Positions 1-8,626 of a stretch of 51,684 bases of DNA are shown here, one piece after another. Origin of the DNA: Acinetobacter sp. HR7 (GTDB lineage Bacteria; Pseudomonadota; Gammaproteobacteria; Pseudomonadales; Moraxellaceae); the NCBI RefSeq assembly GCF_000773685.1, contig NZ_JPQO01000145.1:1-51684 (forward strand). Reading direction: 5' to 3'. The notes under the pieces are model-generated. The model ran no database searches and had not been told where the DNA came from. It was given only the letters and a program-made list of their open reading frames with translations. Both the position numbers and the translations under genes were made by a program. Each line of letters opens with the position of its first letter. Within the stretch, counting starts at the first letter, position 1.

Positions 1-19
1 TTATATCGAACTCAGGTTA
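1..19. repeat. Left copy of a 19-bp inverted repeat shared by both window ends
   Basis: The first 19 bases, TTATATCGAACTCAGGTTA, are the exact reverse complement of positions 51665-51683. A perfect 19-bp match located exactly at both ends is not expected by chance. The simplest reading is that both ends run into the terminal inverted repeat of the same multi-copy insertion sequence, where an assembly would break. The stop codon of the neighbouring MASE3-PAS gene (12-14) lies inside this repeat. I cannot name the IS family from the tip alone. Confidence 0.7.
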
Positions 20-1036
20 AAAACTCTTGCGGCTCTTGTAGTAATTGAGAACATACCGGGCAATCTTTAGCTTTTACACGAGGATCATGTGCCAGCTCAT
101 GAATAGAACGTCCGGTCAGTTCGATCGCGGTTAAACCATGCAGTTTGGCAGCTGCCAGATTGACCTGCTGAATGGTTTGGTCAGAATTAACGATATAAGT
201 TGGATCTGGAATGGTGTCATACGTGCTGGCTGCCTTGGACAGCATGCTAAACGGCTCTTTGATGGTTGACTCGACCAGAGCCATATAGATAAACCAGTAC
301 GAATAAACTTTCAGGATATGCCCGATTAGGTTGGCATCGGCATATACGGAAACATACTGGGTAAAAGCAAATTCAGACGCCATCATGGTTAGCATGGAAA
401 GACTGATACCAAAAGTCATTTGTGGCGATAAGTAAGTGCGGCGTTGCCAGAGCAGTACCAGTGCCACTGCTAGTACGGCAATAATCAGATATTCACTATA
501 AATTTTAAAAGCCGTTAAGCCTTGACTATCAATAAAGGCTGTCGGGAAAAAACCGAACAGGACTGCGGTGACAATTCCAGCACTTACCAACCCCAACAAC
601 AGACTAATCGGCACCAGTTTGACGGTTCGTATCAGTATGAATGGCGCAGCCAGCATGGCGAAGGCTTGCAATAGGCGGGCCCCAATCCATAATTGCGTCG
701 CCTGATTGGCATTTTCTACCGGGAGAATCGGCATGCCCTTGTAGAGCAAAATATGGAACAGATCAATAAATCCACACCAGCCAAGCGCAATGGCAATAAA
801 AACTGCAAAATAGTTTTTAGTGAAATTCCATGAGATTACAGTCACGATCAGTGCGGTAAACGCAATAATGATTGAAATCAGCTCGGCCGAGGTATGGGTA
901 GGAAGCCAAAATGTTGATTAGACCACCAGATCAATAAGGCAAAAATCGTGGGAGTAATGACCATCATATAAGGAGAAATAAACGACTTGAGGTCAAATAC
1001 ATCTGGTGAAAAACGGTCACGAGATGATTTAGGCAT
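12..1036 (-). pseudogene. MASE3-PAS membrane sensor, frameshifted and truncated by the end repeat
   Basis: Read from an ATG at 1036, the product starts MPKSSRDRFS and runs through a hydrophobic N-terminus to about position 908, where a run of four T (coding strand) shifts the frame. Adding one T restores the continuous sequence HFWLPTHTSAELIS and joins it to the open frame ending at 12. The restored protein has about 341 residues: a multi-helix membrane domain of MASE3 type, then a PAS domain containing a CPVC motif. In this family a GGDEF, histidine kinase or similar output domain normally follows, and none is present. The frame ends within the 19-bp terminal repeat, so the 3' part is probably separated by an insertion sequence. 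The single-base frameshift may be genuine or a homopolymer sequencing error. The ligand is unknown. Confidence 0.7.
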
Positions 1037-1538
1037 AAAATTCCCCAATGAAAGCCATAAGTGGTCTTATTCAATAAAACTTTAAAATAGTGTGCTAACT
1101 AAATGAATATTCACGTGATGCAACTAAACATTAACGCTATGCGAGTTATATGTAAATACCGGTATAAATGGATTAAATACTAAGCTGATATAAACTTTAT
1201 ATATCTCAAATAAGAACTCCATCAGCGTTATAGGCATGCTTGCTTTCCAATGCTTTAACACCGTGACTTTTGAATTCAGTTATATATGTCTTTACCCTAG
1301 TCTTTAATTGTTTTTTTCTAAATTTTTATCGGTGGATCTTCGCTGTTTATTTATGTAGAGTTTCCTACTTTTTATAACGTGATAGTCTTAAATTCAGCTT
1401 AATAAAAGACCACAAATCAAGTAAAATAAAATGAAGATCAATGATTTATAGGAATACTTGCTGATACGATATTTTGAATACTTTAAATAGATTGCTGTTT
1501 TATCTATTCCCTCTTCAATATACTTATTTGGGACGTTT
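1037..1538. other. A+T-rich intergenic region between divergent sensor and cyclase genes
   Basis: About 500 bases separate the divergent MASE3-PAS and diguanylate cyclase genes. I see no convincing ORF, RNA gene or long hairpin. It must hold both promoters, but no -35/-10 pair stands out clearly in the A+T-rich background. Confidence 0.4.
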
Positions 1539-2426
1539 ATGGATCAATTACATCACACTCTAAATTCTGAAAATACAGAACTGGTCGAAATAGCGGAGGG
1601 TATTCGTCTACATGTCGCTTGGGCACAAAAAGTATTTCAATATCTGGTGTTAAAAACATCTCCCGAGCCAGAATTTTCCGAGAAAAAGAGTCACTTGTTA
1701 TGTGATTTTGGTAACTGGTTTGAATTAAATCGCAATAAACTCGAAAAAATCAGCCCTGCTAAAACACAAGCACTGGAACAGGCACATTGTCTGGTACACC
1801 AGCATATGCATCGGATATTTTTCAGGATGAATGAAAATCAGCAGGTCGATGCATCGTTAGTGGAACAATATCAAACTAGCCAGAATACGTTGCTGGAACT
1901 GCTGATTTATTTTAGAGCCTATTTTATTACCCAAGCCTTGCAATATGATCCATTAACCGGCTTGCCTTTAAGATATGGCATGGAAGAACAATTCAATGCC
2001 TTACGCCAGATTACTAAGAAAAATCAGAAAATACTGGCCGTGGGTTTGCTGGATTTAGATCATTTTAAAAGAGTTAATGATCAATATGGGCATCAATCTG
2101 GTGACGAAGTGCTTGCACATACGGCGCAGATCCTGCGAGATTCTCTGCGAGATACAGACCATATTTTTCGCTATGGTGGAGAAGAATTCTTAATTTTTCT
2201 GGAAGTGGATCATACTGATTCCCTACATGAGATTATCGACCGGATTTTTCAGTCCATTCACAGCAAGCCGACCCAATTGAAAAGTGGCGAAGTGATTCAT
2301 ACCACTGCCACCATTGGCATTATTCTGGTGGAGCCGAATGAAAGCATGCAGACTGCGATTGCACGAGCAGATCAGGCCATGTATCAAGGAAAGCAGCAAG
2401 GCCGAGACCAGGCTGTCTTTGCCTGA
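1539..2426 (+). CDS. Diguanylate cyclase with N-terminal zinc-binding CZB domain (DgcZ-like)
   Basis: The 295-residue protein should make cyclic di-GMP from two GTP in the cytoplasm. The C-terminal GGDEF domain (about 135-295) has the active-site motif RYGGEEF, the metal-site stretch LLDLDHF, and an RxxD product-inhibition site (RDTD) five residues before GGEEF. The N-terminal 130 residues are helical and carry H25, C55, H83 and H87. The spacing of 30, 28 and 4 residues nearly matches the three-His, one-Cys zinc site of E. coli DgcZ (YdeH), so I infer a CZB domain that inhibits the cyclase when zinc is bound. There is no membrane segment. The start has a GGGAC sequence shortly upstream. It is followed by a hairpin at 2463-2486 and is convergent with nitH. 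Confidence 0.85.
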   Translation: MDQLHHTLNSENTELVEIAEGIRLHVAWAQKVFQYLVLKTSPEPEFSEKKSHLLCDFGNWFELNRNKLEKISPAKTQALEQAHCLVHQHMHRIFFRMNENQQVDASLVEQYQTSQNTLLELLIYFRAYFITQALQYDPLTGLPLRYGMEEQFNALRQITKKNQKILAVGLLDLDHFKRVNDQYGHQSGDEVLAHTAQILRDSLRDTDHIFRYGGEEFLIFLEVDHTDSLHEIIDRIFQSIHSKPTQLKSGEVIHTTATIGIILVEPNESMQTAIARADQAMYQGKQQGRDQAVFA

Positions 2427-2462
2427 TTCAAGGTTATTCATTTTATATCTGCTTAACGGAAA

Positions 2463-2486
2463 TGACCGCATAAAATCATGCGGTCA
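2463..2486. terminator. Hairpin between convergent cyclase and nitH genes
   Basis: Nine-base perfect arms TGACCGCAT / ATGCGGTCA enclose a six-base loop between two convergent genes. The flanks are A/T-rich with only short T tracts, so it is a plausible but modest bidirectional terminator. Confidence 0.55.
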
Positions 2487-2513
2487 AAATTTATAGAACT
2501 TAATGTTGAGCAT

Positions 2514-3800
2514 TTAAGCAATCATCTCTGCATATTTTTCCTTAAAGGCATGATGGCGTTGAATAATATGTTCAGATAAATATTGTGAATCCTGATCGAT
2601 CCCTAGGAAACGCCCTGATCCCCAAGTATATAACCATGGTAAGCCGATAAAGCTGACATCTGGATCCACTGTAATCCCACGATCATGTTTTGGATAACCG
2701 CTGTTTTCAAAAATATCCAGATCAATCCATGAGTAATCCGGTTTAAAGCCGATACACCAGATAATTGAAGTAATATTTTCTTCAGCTAAATTAATTTCTG
2801 TCCGCTCTGTTTCTGGTTGCCATACTGGTGTATAGACACTGACAGGTTCAGCCGTTTCAATTCCATTCTGTGCAATATAGGCATCAATGGAAGCATTAAT
2901 ACGGTTATAGGTGGAATCTGCATTATCTAGATTCTGTACCAGATTTGGCTGGAATTTAAGTGAACCATTTTGATAGTCAGCAAAACGTCCAAATAACTGC
3001 ATACCTTCGAGCGCGAATTTGCGCAGATCGATGTCGCGACCACCATCACGGCCGGTTACATAATGGTTGGTACTGTTACGGACTTCTTCACTATAGCGAT
3101 GGTCTTTTACCGTGGTTTCGTAATAGCCCATCTCAAACAGCCATTTCACCACATCTTTGCCGCGATAAAAACGTGCACAACGTGGTGCATCACCGATGGA
3201 CAGATAGACTTTTTTGCCAGCTAAATGCAGATCTTCTGCGATCTGCGCACCAGACTGGCCAGAACCGATAACCAATACATTCCCTTCCGGTAATTGCCCA
3301 GCATTAAAGTACTGCTCGGAATGAATGGTATAGACATGCTCTGGCAATTCAGAACTGAGTTTTGGATAGATTGGCGTGTGATAACCACCCGCAGCAATCA
3401 CGACCTGATTTGCTGTGGTTTCACCAATGCTGGTTTGAATATGGAAATGCTGCTCGGCAATTTTAGTGACTTGTTCAACGGCGACATTTAATAATGCAGG
3501 TGGATTTAGCTTTTCAATAAATCTATCCAGATAGTCGACAATTTCATCACGTTTCATAAAACCGTCTGGATCATTGCCGTGATAGGGATGGTTCGGCAAT
3601 AAACACTGCCAGTTTGGCGTTACCAAAGTAAAGTTATCCCAGCGTTTTTTACGCCAGCTATGGGTTAGACAATCTTCTTTTTCTAAAACGACATGATCGA
3701 TATTGGCCTGTTTAAGATAATGGCTCACTGAAAGTCCAGCCTGCCCACCACCGACAATAACGACATCATAATGTGATTTTAAGCTTGTTGATTGGAACAT
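2514..3800 (-). CDS. nitH: NitH: FAD-dependent monooxygenase-type oxidoreductase (MSMEG_0569 family)
   Basis: This 428-residue flavoprotein is the last gene of the Nit1C operon. It has an N-terminal FAD-binding Rossmann motif (VVIVGGGQAG, residues 13-22) and a second dinucleotide motif (VLVIGSGQSG, 175-184) for NAD(P)H. That two-site layout is typical of flavin monooxygenases and the MSMEG_0569 / Sll0788-like family. The reaction is not known. In the Nit1C context, which has been linked to aerobic growth on cyanide, an oxygen-inserting or oxidising step is plausible. It follows nitG by 11 bases, so cotranscription from the sigma54 promoter upstream of nitB is likely. No signal peptide or membrane helix is seen. 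Family assignment is secure; substrate is inference. Confidence 0.85.
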   Translation of the reverse strand: MFQSTSLKSHYDVVIVGGGQAGLSVSHYLKQANIDHVVLEKEDCLTHSWRKKRWDNFTLVTPNWQCLLPNHPYHGNDPDGFMKRDEIVDYLDRFIEKLNPPALLNVAVEQVTKIAEQHFHIQTSIGETTANQVVIAAGGYHTPIYPKLSSELPEHVYTIHSEQYFNAGQLPEGNVLVIGSGQSGAQIAEDLHLAGKKVYLSIGDAPRCARFYRGKDVVKWLFEMGYYETTVKDHRYSEEVRNSTNHYVTGRDGGRDIDLRKFALEGMQLFGRFADYQNGSLKFQPNLVQNLDNADSTYNRINASIDAYIAQNGIETAEPVSVYTPVWQPETERTEINLAEENITSIIWCIGFKPDYSWIDLDIFENSGYPKHDRGITVDPDVSFIGLPWLYTWGSGRFLGIDQDSQYLSEHIIQRHHAFKEKYAEMIA

Positions 3801-3811
3801 AATGATTTCCT

Positions 3812-4105
3812 CTAGTCGATGTTATAAATGTCAGTGATTTCAATGGTGTCTTCAGGCTTGACTGAGAATGACGCAGCCTGTTCCTGAATACGGTTGAGCG
3901 TATCCATGGCTGAACTACAGGCAAAGCCGTAACGTGCACGTACCCGTTCGGAAGCGGCATGCAGGGCCTGTTCAGCCTGTTTTAAAAATTCCTGACCGGC
4001 CCATTGCTGACCTTTCTGAAAATATTCATAGACAATGGTGCTGGGTGAATAGAAATTGCTGCTTTGACCATTCGGCCATTTCACTGTGAAATTCACGCTT
4101 GGCAT
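3812..4105 (-). CDS. nitG: NitG: small conserved protein of the Nit1C cluster (MSMEG_0570 family)
   Basis: A 97-residue soluble protein that starts MPSVNFTVKWPNG, which I recognise as the MSMEG_0570 family, annotated only as a nitrogen starvation response protein. A short beta-rich start is followed by a helical segment rich in Ala, Gln and Arg and one Cys (about residue 63). Its start overlaps the end of nitF by 13 bases, which suggests translational coupling and a fixed ratio of the two products. The biochemical role is unknown; a carrier or small subunit for the neighbouring enzymes is possible but unproven. Confidence 0.8.
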   Translation of the reverse strand: MPSVNFTVKWPNGQSSNFYSPSTIVYEYFQKGQQWAGQEFLKQAEQALHAASERVRARYGFACSSAMDTLNRIQEQAASFSVKPEDTIEITDIYNID

Positions 4106-5139
4106 ACGCTGAGCTCCTCTTGTCTAAAATCATGTTGATATCTTTGAAAATCTTGGATCTGTTTTGCGTAGCACAGACCGGTAAATGCTTGCTGGAAGTC
4201 CCAGAATTCAGCTTTTGAATCTTTGTTAAAAACAGTGACTTTGCCTGAATCTTTGACTTGCCCAATCACGGCACAATGCAGATCCTGTGAAGCAAAGAGT
4301 TCAATAATTTCTTCACACTCTGCATCGTCAGCAGTCAGCAGGAAACCATAACTAGGAAAGATTTGTAGCCAGTGCTGCCAGTCGACATCTTGCGGTTTAA
4401 TAATCTGATCCAGCTGAATATCTGCACCACAGCCGGATGCCTCCAGTAACATCAGCAGGCTGCCCAGAATGCCGGCATTGCTAATATCTCGTGCTGCATA
4501 AGCTAAGCCCTGTTCTGCCAGTTGTGGCAGGATTTCCAGTTCTGCCTGTAACTTGGCTCTATCTACATTTTCAAAGCATTTCCAGTAAGTGGTGTTTGGA
4601 TGGAACTGGCCTTTCATATTGAGTGCCAGCAAAATATTTTGTTGTGGTTGCACATGCATGACTGATAACAGCCGCTTAGCCTCCCCCTGGATTGATACGG
4701 AAAGTGCTGGCTGAAAATTTGGTTCTATATGAGTATGTCCACCTACTAATGGTACGCCGTAGCACTGACAGGCATCCTGCATCCCTTGAATTAATGCTTG
4801 TGCTTGCTCAGTGCTGCGATGCCAAAAGCTATTCACCACAGATGTCGCCCGGCCTCCCATTGCTGCAATATCACTGATATTCGCCATCACCGCTGACCAG
4901 CCTGCAAAATAGGGATGATTTTCTACAAAACTTGGAATCATGCCTTCACAGGCATGCAGCATATAGCCATGTTCTGTGGCAATCGCAGCGGTATCATCTC
5001 CCGGTAAGGCATACAGATCAGCCAGCTTTTCAATGTTTGGTTGGGCTATTTTGATCCCTTGACCAATATTCATTTTCGCTTGCATGGCGGGTGTGCGTCT
5101 GAGGTAGCCGAGCAGCCGTTCAAGTTCTGACTGATTCAT
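4093..5139 (-). CDS. nitF: NitF: AIR synthase-related (PurM-like) ATP-binding protein, Sll0787 family
   Basis: The 348-residue protein belongs to the PurM/AIR-synthase fold family that activates carbonyl or amide groups with ATP. Visible signatures are the PGDDTAAI motif (about 46-53), the conserved MANISDIAAMGGRAT segment (about 85-99), LVGGHTH (about 131-137), and a Gly-rich DISNAGILGSL stretch in the C-terminal half. Length and order match the Sll0787 branch found only in Nit1C clusters, not purine-pathway PurM. The ATG follows the nitE stop codon directly (5140/5139), and the 3' end overlaps nitG, so it is embedded in one operon. The true substrate is unknown. An ATP-dependent cyclisation or dehydration step would fit the fold. 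Confidence 0.83.
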   Translation of the reverse strand: MNQSELERLLGYLRRTPAMQAKMNIGQGIKIAQPNIEKLADLYALPGDDTAAIATEHGYMLHACEGMIPSFVENHPYFAGWSAVMANISDIAAMGGRATSVVNSFWHRSTEQAQALIQGMQDACQCYGVPLVGGHTHIEPNFQPALSVSIQGEAKRLLSVMHVQPQQNILLALNMKGQFHPNTTYWKCFENVDRAKLQAELEILPQLAEQGLAYAARDISNAGILGSLLMLLEASGCGADIQLDQIIKPQDVDWQHWLQIFPSYGFLLTADDAECEEIIELFASQDLHCAVIGQVKDSGKVTVFNKDSKAEFWDFQQAFTGLCYAKQIQDFQRYQHDFRQEELSVCQA

Positions 5140-5739
5140 TTACACCTCCTGCATTGCATAGGAATGCTGCATATAAGCCTGACTGATATTGCTCAATGGG
5201 TAATGTGCTAGATCCGCCTGCATCAGTACATGCGGAATATTGGCAACCTGAATATTCTGTTCGCTATGCCAATGCAGCTTTTGGAAATACCCTTCATTCT
5301 GTTGCTGTACTGTCGCGAGAAAACGCTGACATCCCAGATTTTTTGCAGTAGAAACAGCTGCATTGATTAGGGCTTTGCCAATGGCTCGGTGGTGGCGATA
5401 TAAGGGATCGACACAGAGCCGGCCACCCCACCAGGTCTGTTTGCTGTCAGGAAAGATTCGGACTGCACCAATGACACGATCCGGTTCACCAAACATCTGA
5501 CCAATTGCCACAATACCGAATGCTTTAAAATCGTATTCATCCCGATCTTCTTTCAGAATTTGTTGTTCATCACGAAATGTCGCTTCACGCAGTCGGTAAT
5601 ACTGACGTCGCTCCCAGTCTTCGCTGACGATTTTGATCACGATATCTGCACTAATAAATTCATCAGCCAGATAATGTTTCAGTTGCTGGTTAACTGCCTG
5701 CAGCCATGGGTTTTGTGAAAGATCATCATCTAAATACAT
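5140..5739 (-). CDS. nitE: NitE: GNAT-family acyltransferase (MSMEG_0567 family)
   Basis: A 199-residue GNAT protein. The acetyl-CoA-binding motif A is visible as GGRLCVDPLYRHHRAIGKALINAA in the middle (given here only to mark the region around residues 114-137), with the pyrophosphate-loop pattern R-x-x-x-A-I-G-K. A central beta-strand carries RVIGAVRIFPD. This matches the MSMEG_0567 family, the acyltransferase member of Nit1C. It lies 11 bases after nitD and abuts nitF. It presumably acylates an intermediate made by the radical SAM or nitrilase enzymes; the acceptor is unknown. Confidence 0.82.
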   Translation of the reverse strand: MYLDDDLSQNPWLQAVNQQLKHYLADEFISADIVIKIVSEDWERRQYYRLREATFRDEQQILKEDRDEYDFKAFGIVAIGQMFGEPDRVIGAVRIFPDSKQTWWGGRLCVDPLYRHHRAIGKALINAAVSTAKNLGCQRFLATVQQQNEGYFQKLHWHSEQNIQVANIPHVLMQADLAHYPLSNISQAYMQHSYAMQEV

Positions 5740-5750
5740 CGCGATCTCTC

Positions 5751-6830
5751 CTATTCATAAGCTTTGAGTGATGAGCAGGCACCGCATTTGGCACAACCCG
5801 CCTGAGTGTCTTCAGACTTCAATTGATGCTGTTTCAACTGAGCACCAATTTCCGGATAGAGCGCCTGCATAAATTCAGGCTCAGGTTTTGGATGATGCTC
5901 AAGTGGTGTACCTTGAATCGGTACGAATGGCACCACAAATGGATAGACACCGATTTCAGTCAGTTTAGCTGTCATCTCCAGAATTTCTTCTTTTGTATCT
6001 CCTAGACCGGCCAGAATATAGGTACTGACCTGACCCCGGCCAAAGACTTCAACGGCTGCCTTAAATGCCGCAAAATATTTATCCAGGGATACTTCCGCTT
6101 TACCCGGCATGATCTTGTGTCGCACCCGATCACTGACTGCTTCTAAGTGCATGCCAATAGATACGGCGCCTGCATTTTTTAACTTGGCAAACCAGCTAAA
6201 ATCGTCAGGCGGTTCACATTGCACCTGGATTGGCAAATCGACCGCTGCACGAATTGCAGTGACTGAATCAAATAAAATCTCGGCACCACGGTCTGGCGTG
6301 TTCGGCGTTCCTGTTGTCAGAATCATCTGAGTAATCCCATCCAACTCGACGGCTGCTTTAGCCACTTCTGCCAGTTGTTCAGGACGTTTACGGATTAAGG
6401 TTCGGCCATCTTTGAGAGATTGATCAATGGAACAGAACTGACAGGCAGTTGTCTTGTCATTCATACGAATACAGTGCTGCAACACAGTAGTTGCCAGAAC
6501 ATCATGACTGTGCAAGGTGGCAATCTGTTCATAAGGAATGCCATCTGCAGTTTTTAGGTCATAAAACTTAGGGCGTTTCGGTGCAGTCAGCGTGGCAACC
6601 GGAATCTTATTTTTGAAAACAATGACATTGTCGGTTGCTTTGTCCTGCTGTGCAGTATAAGGAGAATCCTGAGCGGCAAGATTCAGTACGGGAATCATCA
6701 TGGTCTGTCCATTCAGACTCAGGGCTTTATGGTCGCTTGGGCCGGCACCACCTTTACGGGCCAGACCGACTTCACCTTCCCATTTCAGGCCATTGCATTG
6801 CAGGTCACTGAGTAATTCAACTGCTGACAT
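5751..6830 (-). CDS. nitD: NitD: radical SAM protein (MSMEG_0568 family)
   Basis: The 359-residue enzyme resembles the biotin-synthase-like radical SAM branch. Its cluster-binding cysteines are C120, C130 and C133 in a Cx9CxxC arrangement rather than the classical Cx3CxxC, a spacing seen in this family. A C-terminal CAKCGAC motif (C346, C349, C352) could bind a second Fe-S cluster. The central region carries strands such as ITQMILTTGTPNTP and QVQCEPP, as expected for a TIM barrel. It follows nitC by 48 bases and precedes nitE by 11. It should cleave S-adenosylmethionine reductively to start a radical reaction, but the substrate is unknown. It is one of the least understood Nit1C members. Confidence 0.87.
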   Translation of the reverse strand: MSAVELLSDLQCNGLKWEGEVGLARKGGAGPSDHKALSLNGQTMMIPVLNLAAQDSPYTAQQDKATDNVIVFKNKIPVATLTAPKRPKFYDLKTADGIPYEQIATLHSHDVLATTVLQHCIRMNDKTTACQFCSIDQSLKDGRTLIRKRPEQLAEVAKAAVELDGITQMILTTGTPNTPDRGAEILFDSVTAIRAAVDLPIQVQCEPPDDFSWFAKLKNAGAVSIGMHLEAVSDRVRHKIMPGKAEVSLDKYFAAFKAAVEVFGRGQVSTYILAGLGDTKEEILEMTAKLTEIGVYPFVVPFVPIQGTPLEHHPKPEPEFMQALYPEIGAQLKQHQLKSEDTQAGCAKCGACSSLKAYE

Positions 6831-6878
6831 GGCGACACTCCTTACACGTAATACTTAATTCATTTTCAAATTTGACTG

Positions 6879-7886
6879 CTATGCTTTACTTAGCAACTCT
6901 TCTGTTGGGGCGGTAAAGTTGCTCATTTTTTCTTGGTTTGTTGATGGATTAGATTCTGGATATTCATGTAAAACCTGGGTTTTGCGGCGATCAATCAGCA
7001 GGCTCAGCAATTCAGGGCGACTGTAATGACCCACTGAGTCCATCATGCGTTTGCGTTTATCGATCAGGCTAAAGTCCAGATCGGCAATCACATAACCTTC
7101 ACCTTCAGTTAAAGGTGCAGCTAAAAATTTGCCTTCTGGTGAAACAATGGCAGTAAAGCAACCCCCTGAGATTGGACCCTTTTCACAGCCGATGTCCTGC
7201 ATAATTTGTTGTTGCTGTTCTGGTGTCAGCCATGCTGTGGCATTCACTACAAAACAGCCCGATTCCAGGGCATGATGCTGAATGGTTGCAGAGATTTGAT
7301 CGGCAAACACCTGTCCGACTAAAGAACCAGGAAACATTGCGGCATGAATCTGTTCACCATCTGCCATCAAGGCAAAACGTGCCAGTGGGTTGTAGTGTTC
7401 CCAGCATGCCAATGAACCAATTCGTCCGACGGCGGAATCAATGGCGCGTAAACCACTGCCATCACCTTGTCCCCACACCATACGTTCATGGTAAGTCGGG
7501 GTGATTTTGCGACGATGCTGGATGATGCTGCCATCCGTATCAAAGAGCAGCTGGGCGTTATAAATTGTCCCACCTGCACGTTCATTAATTCCAATGGAGA
7601 CCACCATCTGCGCAGCACGACATGCTGAGCCAATGAGATCCGTGGCTTCTGAAGGCACCACCACAGATTCATTGAGCAGTTTGAGATGTTCTTTACCCAT
7701 CGCAAACGGTGGCTGGACAAAGGAAAAATAAGGGTAATACGGCACCACAGTCTCAGGAAAAACTGCAAATTGCACACCTTGCTGTCCAAGCTCAGCAATC
7801 AGCTCACAGACCTTTTTCACGGTGCCTGCTTGGCTATAAAGCACTGGACTACACTGTACGGCTGCAGCTTTTACGATTCGACTCAT
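6879..7886 (-). CDS. nitC: NitC: nitrilase (Nit1 subfamily)
   Basis: This 335-residue carbon-nitrogen hydrolase has the complete nitrilase catalytic triad: E45 in [13 protein letters not shown]127 in [12 protein letters not shown], and C161 in [12 protein letters not shown]. The length and these motifs match true nitrilases of the Synechocystis Nit6803 type. That family converts nitriles to carboxylic acid plus ammonia in the cytoplasm and often forms spirals. In Pseudomonas fluorescens NCIMB 11764 the orthologous Nit1C gene is needed for growth on cyanide; the physiological nitrile may be a cyanide-derived adduct. It lies 33 bases after nitB. The C-terminal 30 residues are Ser/Glu-rich and probably a flexible tail. 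Function as a nitrilase is secure; the natural substrate is not. Confidence 0.92.
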   Translation of the reverse strand: MSRIVKAAAVQCSPVLYSQAGTVKKVCELIAELGQQGVQFAVFPETVVPYYPYFSFVQPPFAMGKEHLKLLNESVVVPSEATDLIGSACRAAQMVVSIGINERAGGTIYNAQLLFDTDGSIIQHRRKITPTYHERMVWGQGDGSGLRAIDSAVGRIGSLACWEHYNPLARFALMADGEQIHAAMFPGSLVGQVFADQISATIQHHALESGCFVVNATAWLTPEQQQQIMQDIGCEKGPISGGCFTAIVSPEGKFLAAPLTEGEGYVIADLDFSLIDKRKRMMDSVGHYSRPELLSLLIDRRKTQVLHEYPESNPSTNQEKMSNFTAPTEELLSKA

Positions 7887-7919
7887 GGTTTTACTCCCCT
7901 ATTTTTCCTAATCTTTGAA

Positions 7920-8402
7920 TTACACAGTCCAGGTATCGATGATTAATGCGTTGTCGCGACGCATCAGTAGTTTCAGATCCATCACATCCAGTGGATTGAT
8001 AGCGCGAATACCTGGAATGAGTGCTTTTTCAGTCTGGCCATACAGCGCTTGGAGTGCGAAGCGGCAGGCATAGACTTCACCACCTTCTTCCATAAAGGCT
8101 TTCAGCTGGTTGTTAACTGCCAGATGACCAGGGAAAGCTTCAGCACCTAATGTTGGGAAACCACGTTGTACGCCAAGTTGTACGCCTGGACCGTAAAGCA
8201 GGATTTTGGTTTCAAAGCCTTTACGTAACAAACGTTTCGCCTGCAGTACATTGACTAAACCAATCGAACCTTCAAATGCCACGGTATGGAATGTCACCAG
8301 TGCTTTTTCACCTGGTTGGGCTTTAACATCCTCAAATACCTTTTCTTCATAGTCGACCAGGAAGTCGCCATCTTTATATTGTTCGATATCTACTTTTGGC
8401 AT
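7920..8402 (-). CDS. nitB: NitB: nitrogen starvation response protein (MSMEG_0572 / Sll0783 family)
   Basis: First gene of the minus-strand Nit1C operon, 160 residues. It matches the Sll0783 family by its start ([22 protein letters not shown]) and by the segment around residues 105-130 with [16 protein letters not shown]. The mix of alternating strands and helices with one conserved Cys is reminiscent of the DsrE/DsrF fold, which is my inference. In Synechocystis, Sll0783 is strongly induced under nitrogen starvation and affects polyhydroxybutyrate accumulation. Its molecular function is unknown. The ATG at 8402 has a GGAG sequence 8 bases upstream. A sigma54 promoter lies about 54-69 bases upstream. 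Confidence 0.87.
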   Translation of the reverse strand: MPKVDIEQYKDGDFLVDYEEKVFEDVKAQPGEKALVTFHTVAFEGSIGLVNVLQAKRLLRKGFETKILLYGPGVQLGVQRGFPTLGAEAFPGHLAVNNQLKAFMEEGGEVYACRFALQALYGQTEKALIPGIRAINPLDVMDLKLLMRRDNALIIDTWTV

Positions 8403-8455
8403 AATGCGCTCCGATAAGATGAGTTAAACAACCTTGATTGGTTTGTCTTAGTTAT

Positions 8456-8471
8456 TGCCAAAGCCGTGCCA
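8456..8471 (-). promoter_or_regulatory. Sigma54 (-24/-12) promoter of the nitBCDEFGH operon
   Basis: On the minus strand this reads TGGCACG-GCTT-TGGCA, with GG and GC separated by exactly 10 bases. It matches the RpoN consensus at all seven -24 positions and four of five -12 positions. Transcription should start near 8445, leaving a leader of about 44 bases. This fits the divergent sigma54 activator nitA and implies induction under nitrogen limitation or by the nitrile/cyanide signal. Confidence 0.85.
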
Positions 8472-8570
8472 GATAAAGAAAATTGCTAAAAATATTTTTT
8501 AAACTATTGTTTTTATTTAATATTTAATTTTTATTATTTTTTTAATGTTTAAATAAAAGTCTTTTACAAT

Positions 8571-8624
8571 TATGAAATTTCGTATTACTATGATTTTTCA
8601 TAGCTATATCTACGAAATTTCATA
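8571..8624. promoter_or_regulatory. Triple dyad between nitB and nitA, likely NitA binding sites
   Basis: Two 14-base arms, TATGAAATTTCGTA (8571-8584) and TACGAAATTTCATA (8611-8624), are perfect reverse complements. Each is also a near-perfect dyad on its own. Between them, TATGATTTTTCATA (8589-8602) is a third, weaker copy. Centres are 18 and 22 bp apart. They lie about 125-180 bp upstream of the predicted nitB start, a normal enhancer distance for a sigma54 activator. The right arm ends two bases before the nitA ATG, so binding would also block nitA expression (autoregulation). Binding by NitA is inference. Confidence 0.65.
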
Positions 8625-8626
8625 TC

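Noticed and set aside
2223..2471. Many ORFs of 60-140 codons on the opposite strand or in other frames within genes
   Set aside because: They lie inside well-supported genes, have no ribosome sites and encode low-complexity or unrecognisable products; they are shadows of the real frames.
5751..6830. Biotin synthase or lipoyl synthase identity for the radical SAM protein
   Set aside because: Its Cx9CxxC spacing and position within a complete Nit1C operon match the MSMEG_0568 family instead.
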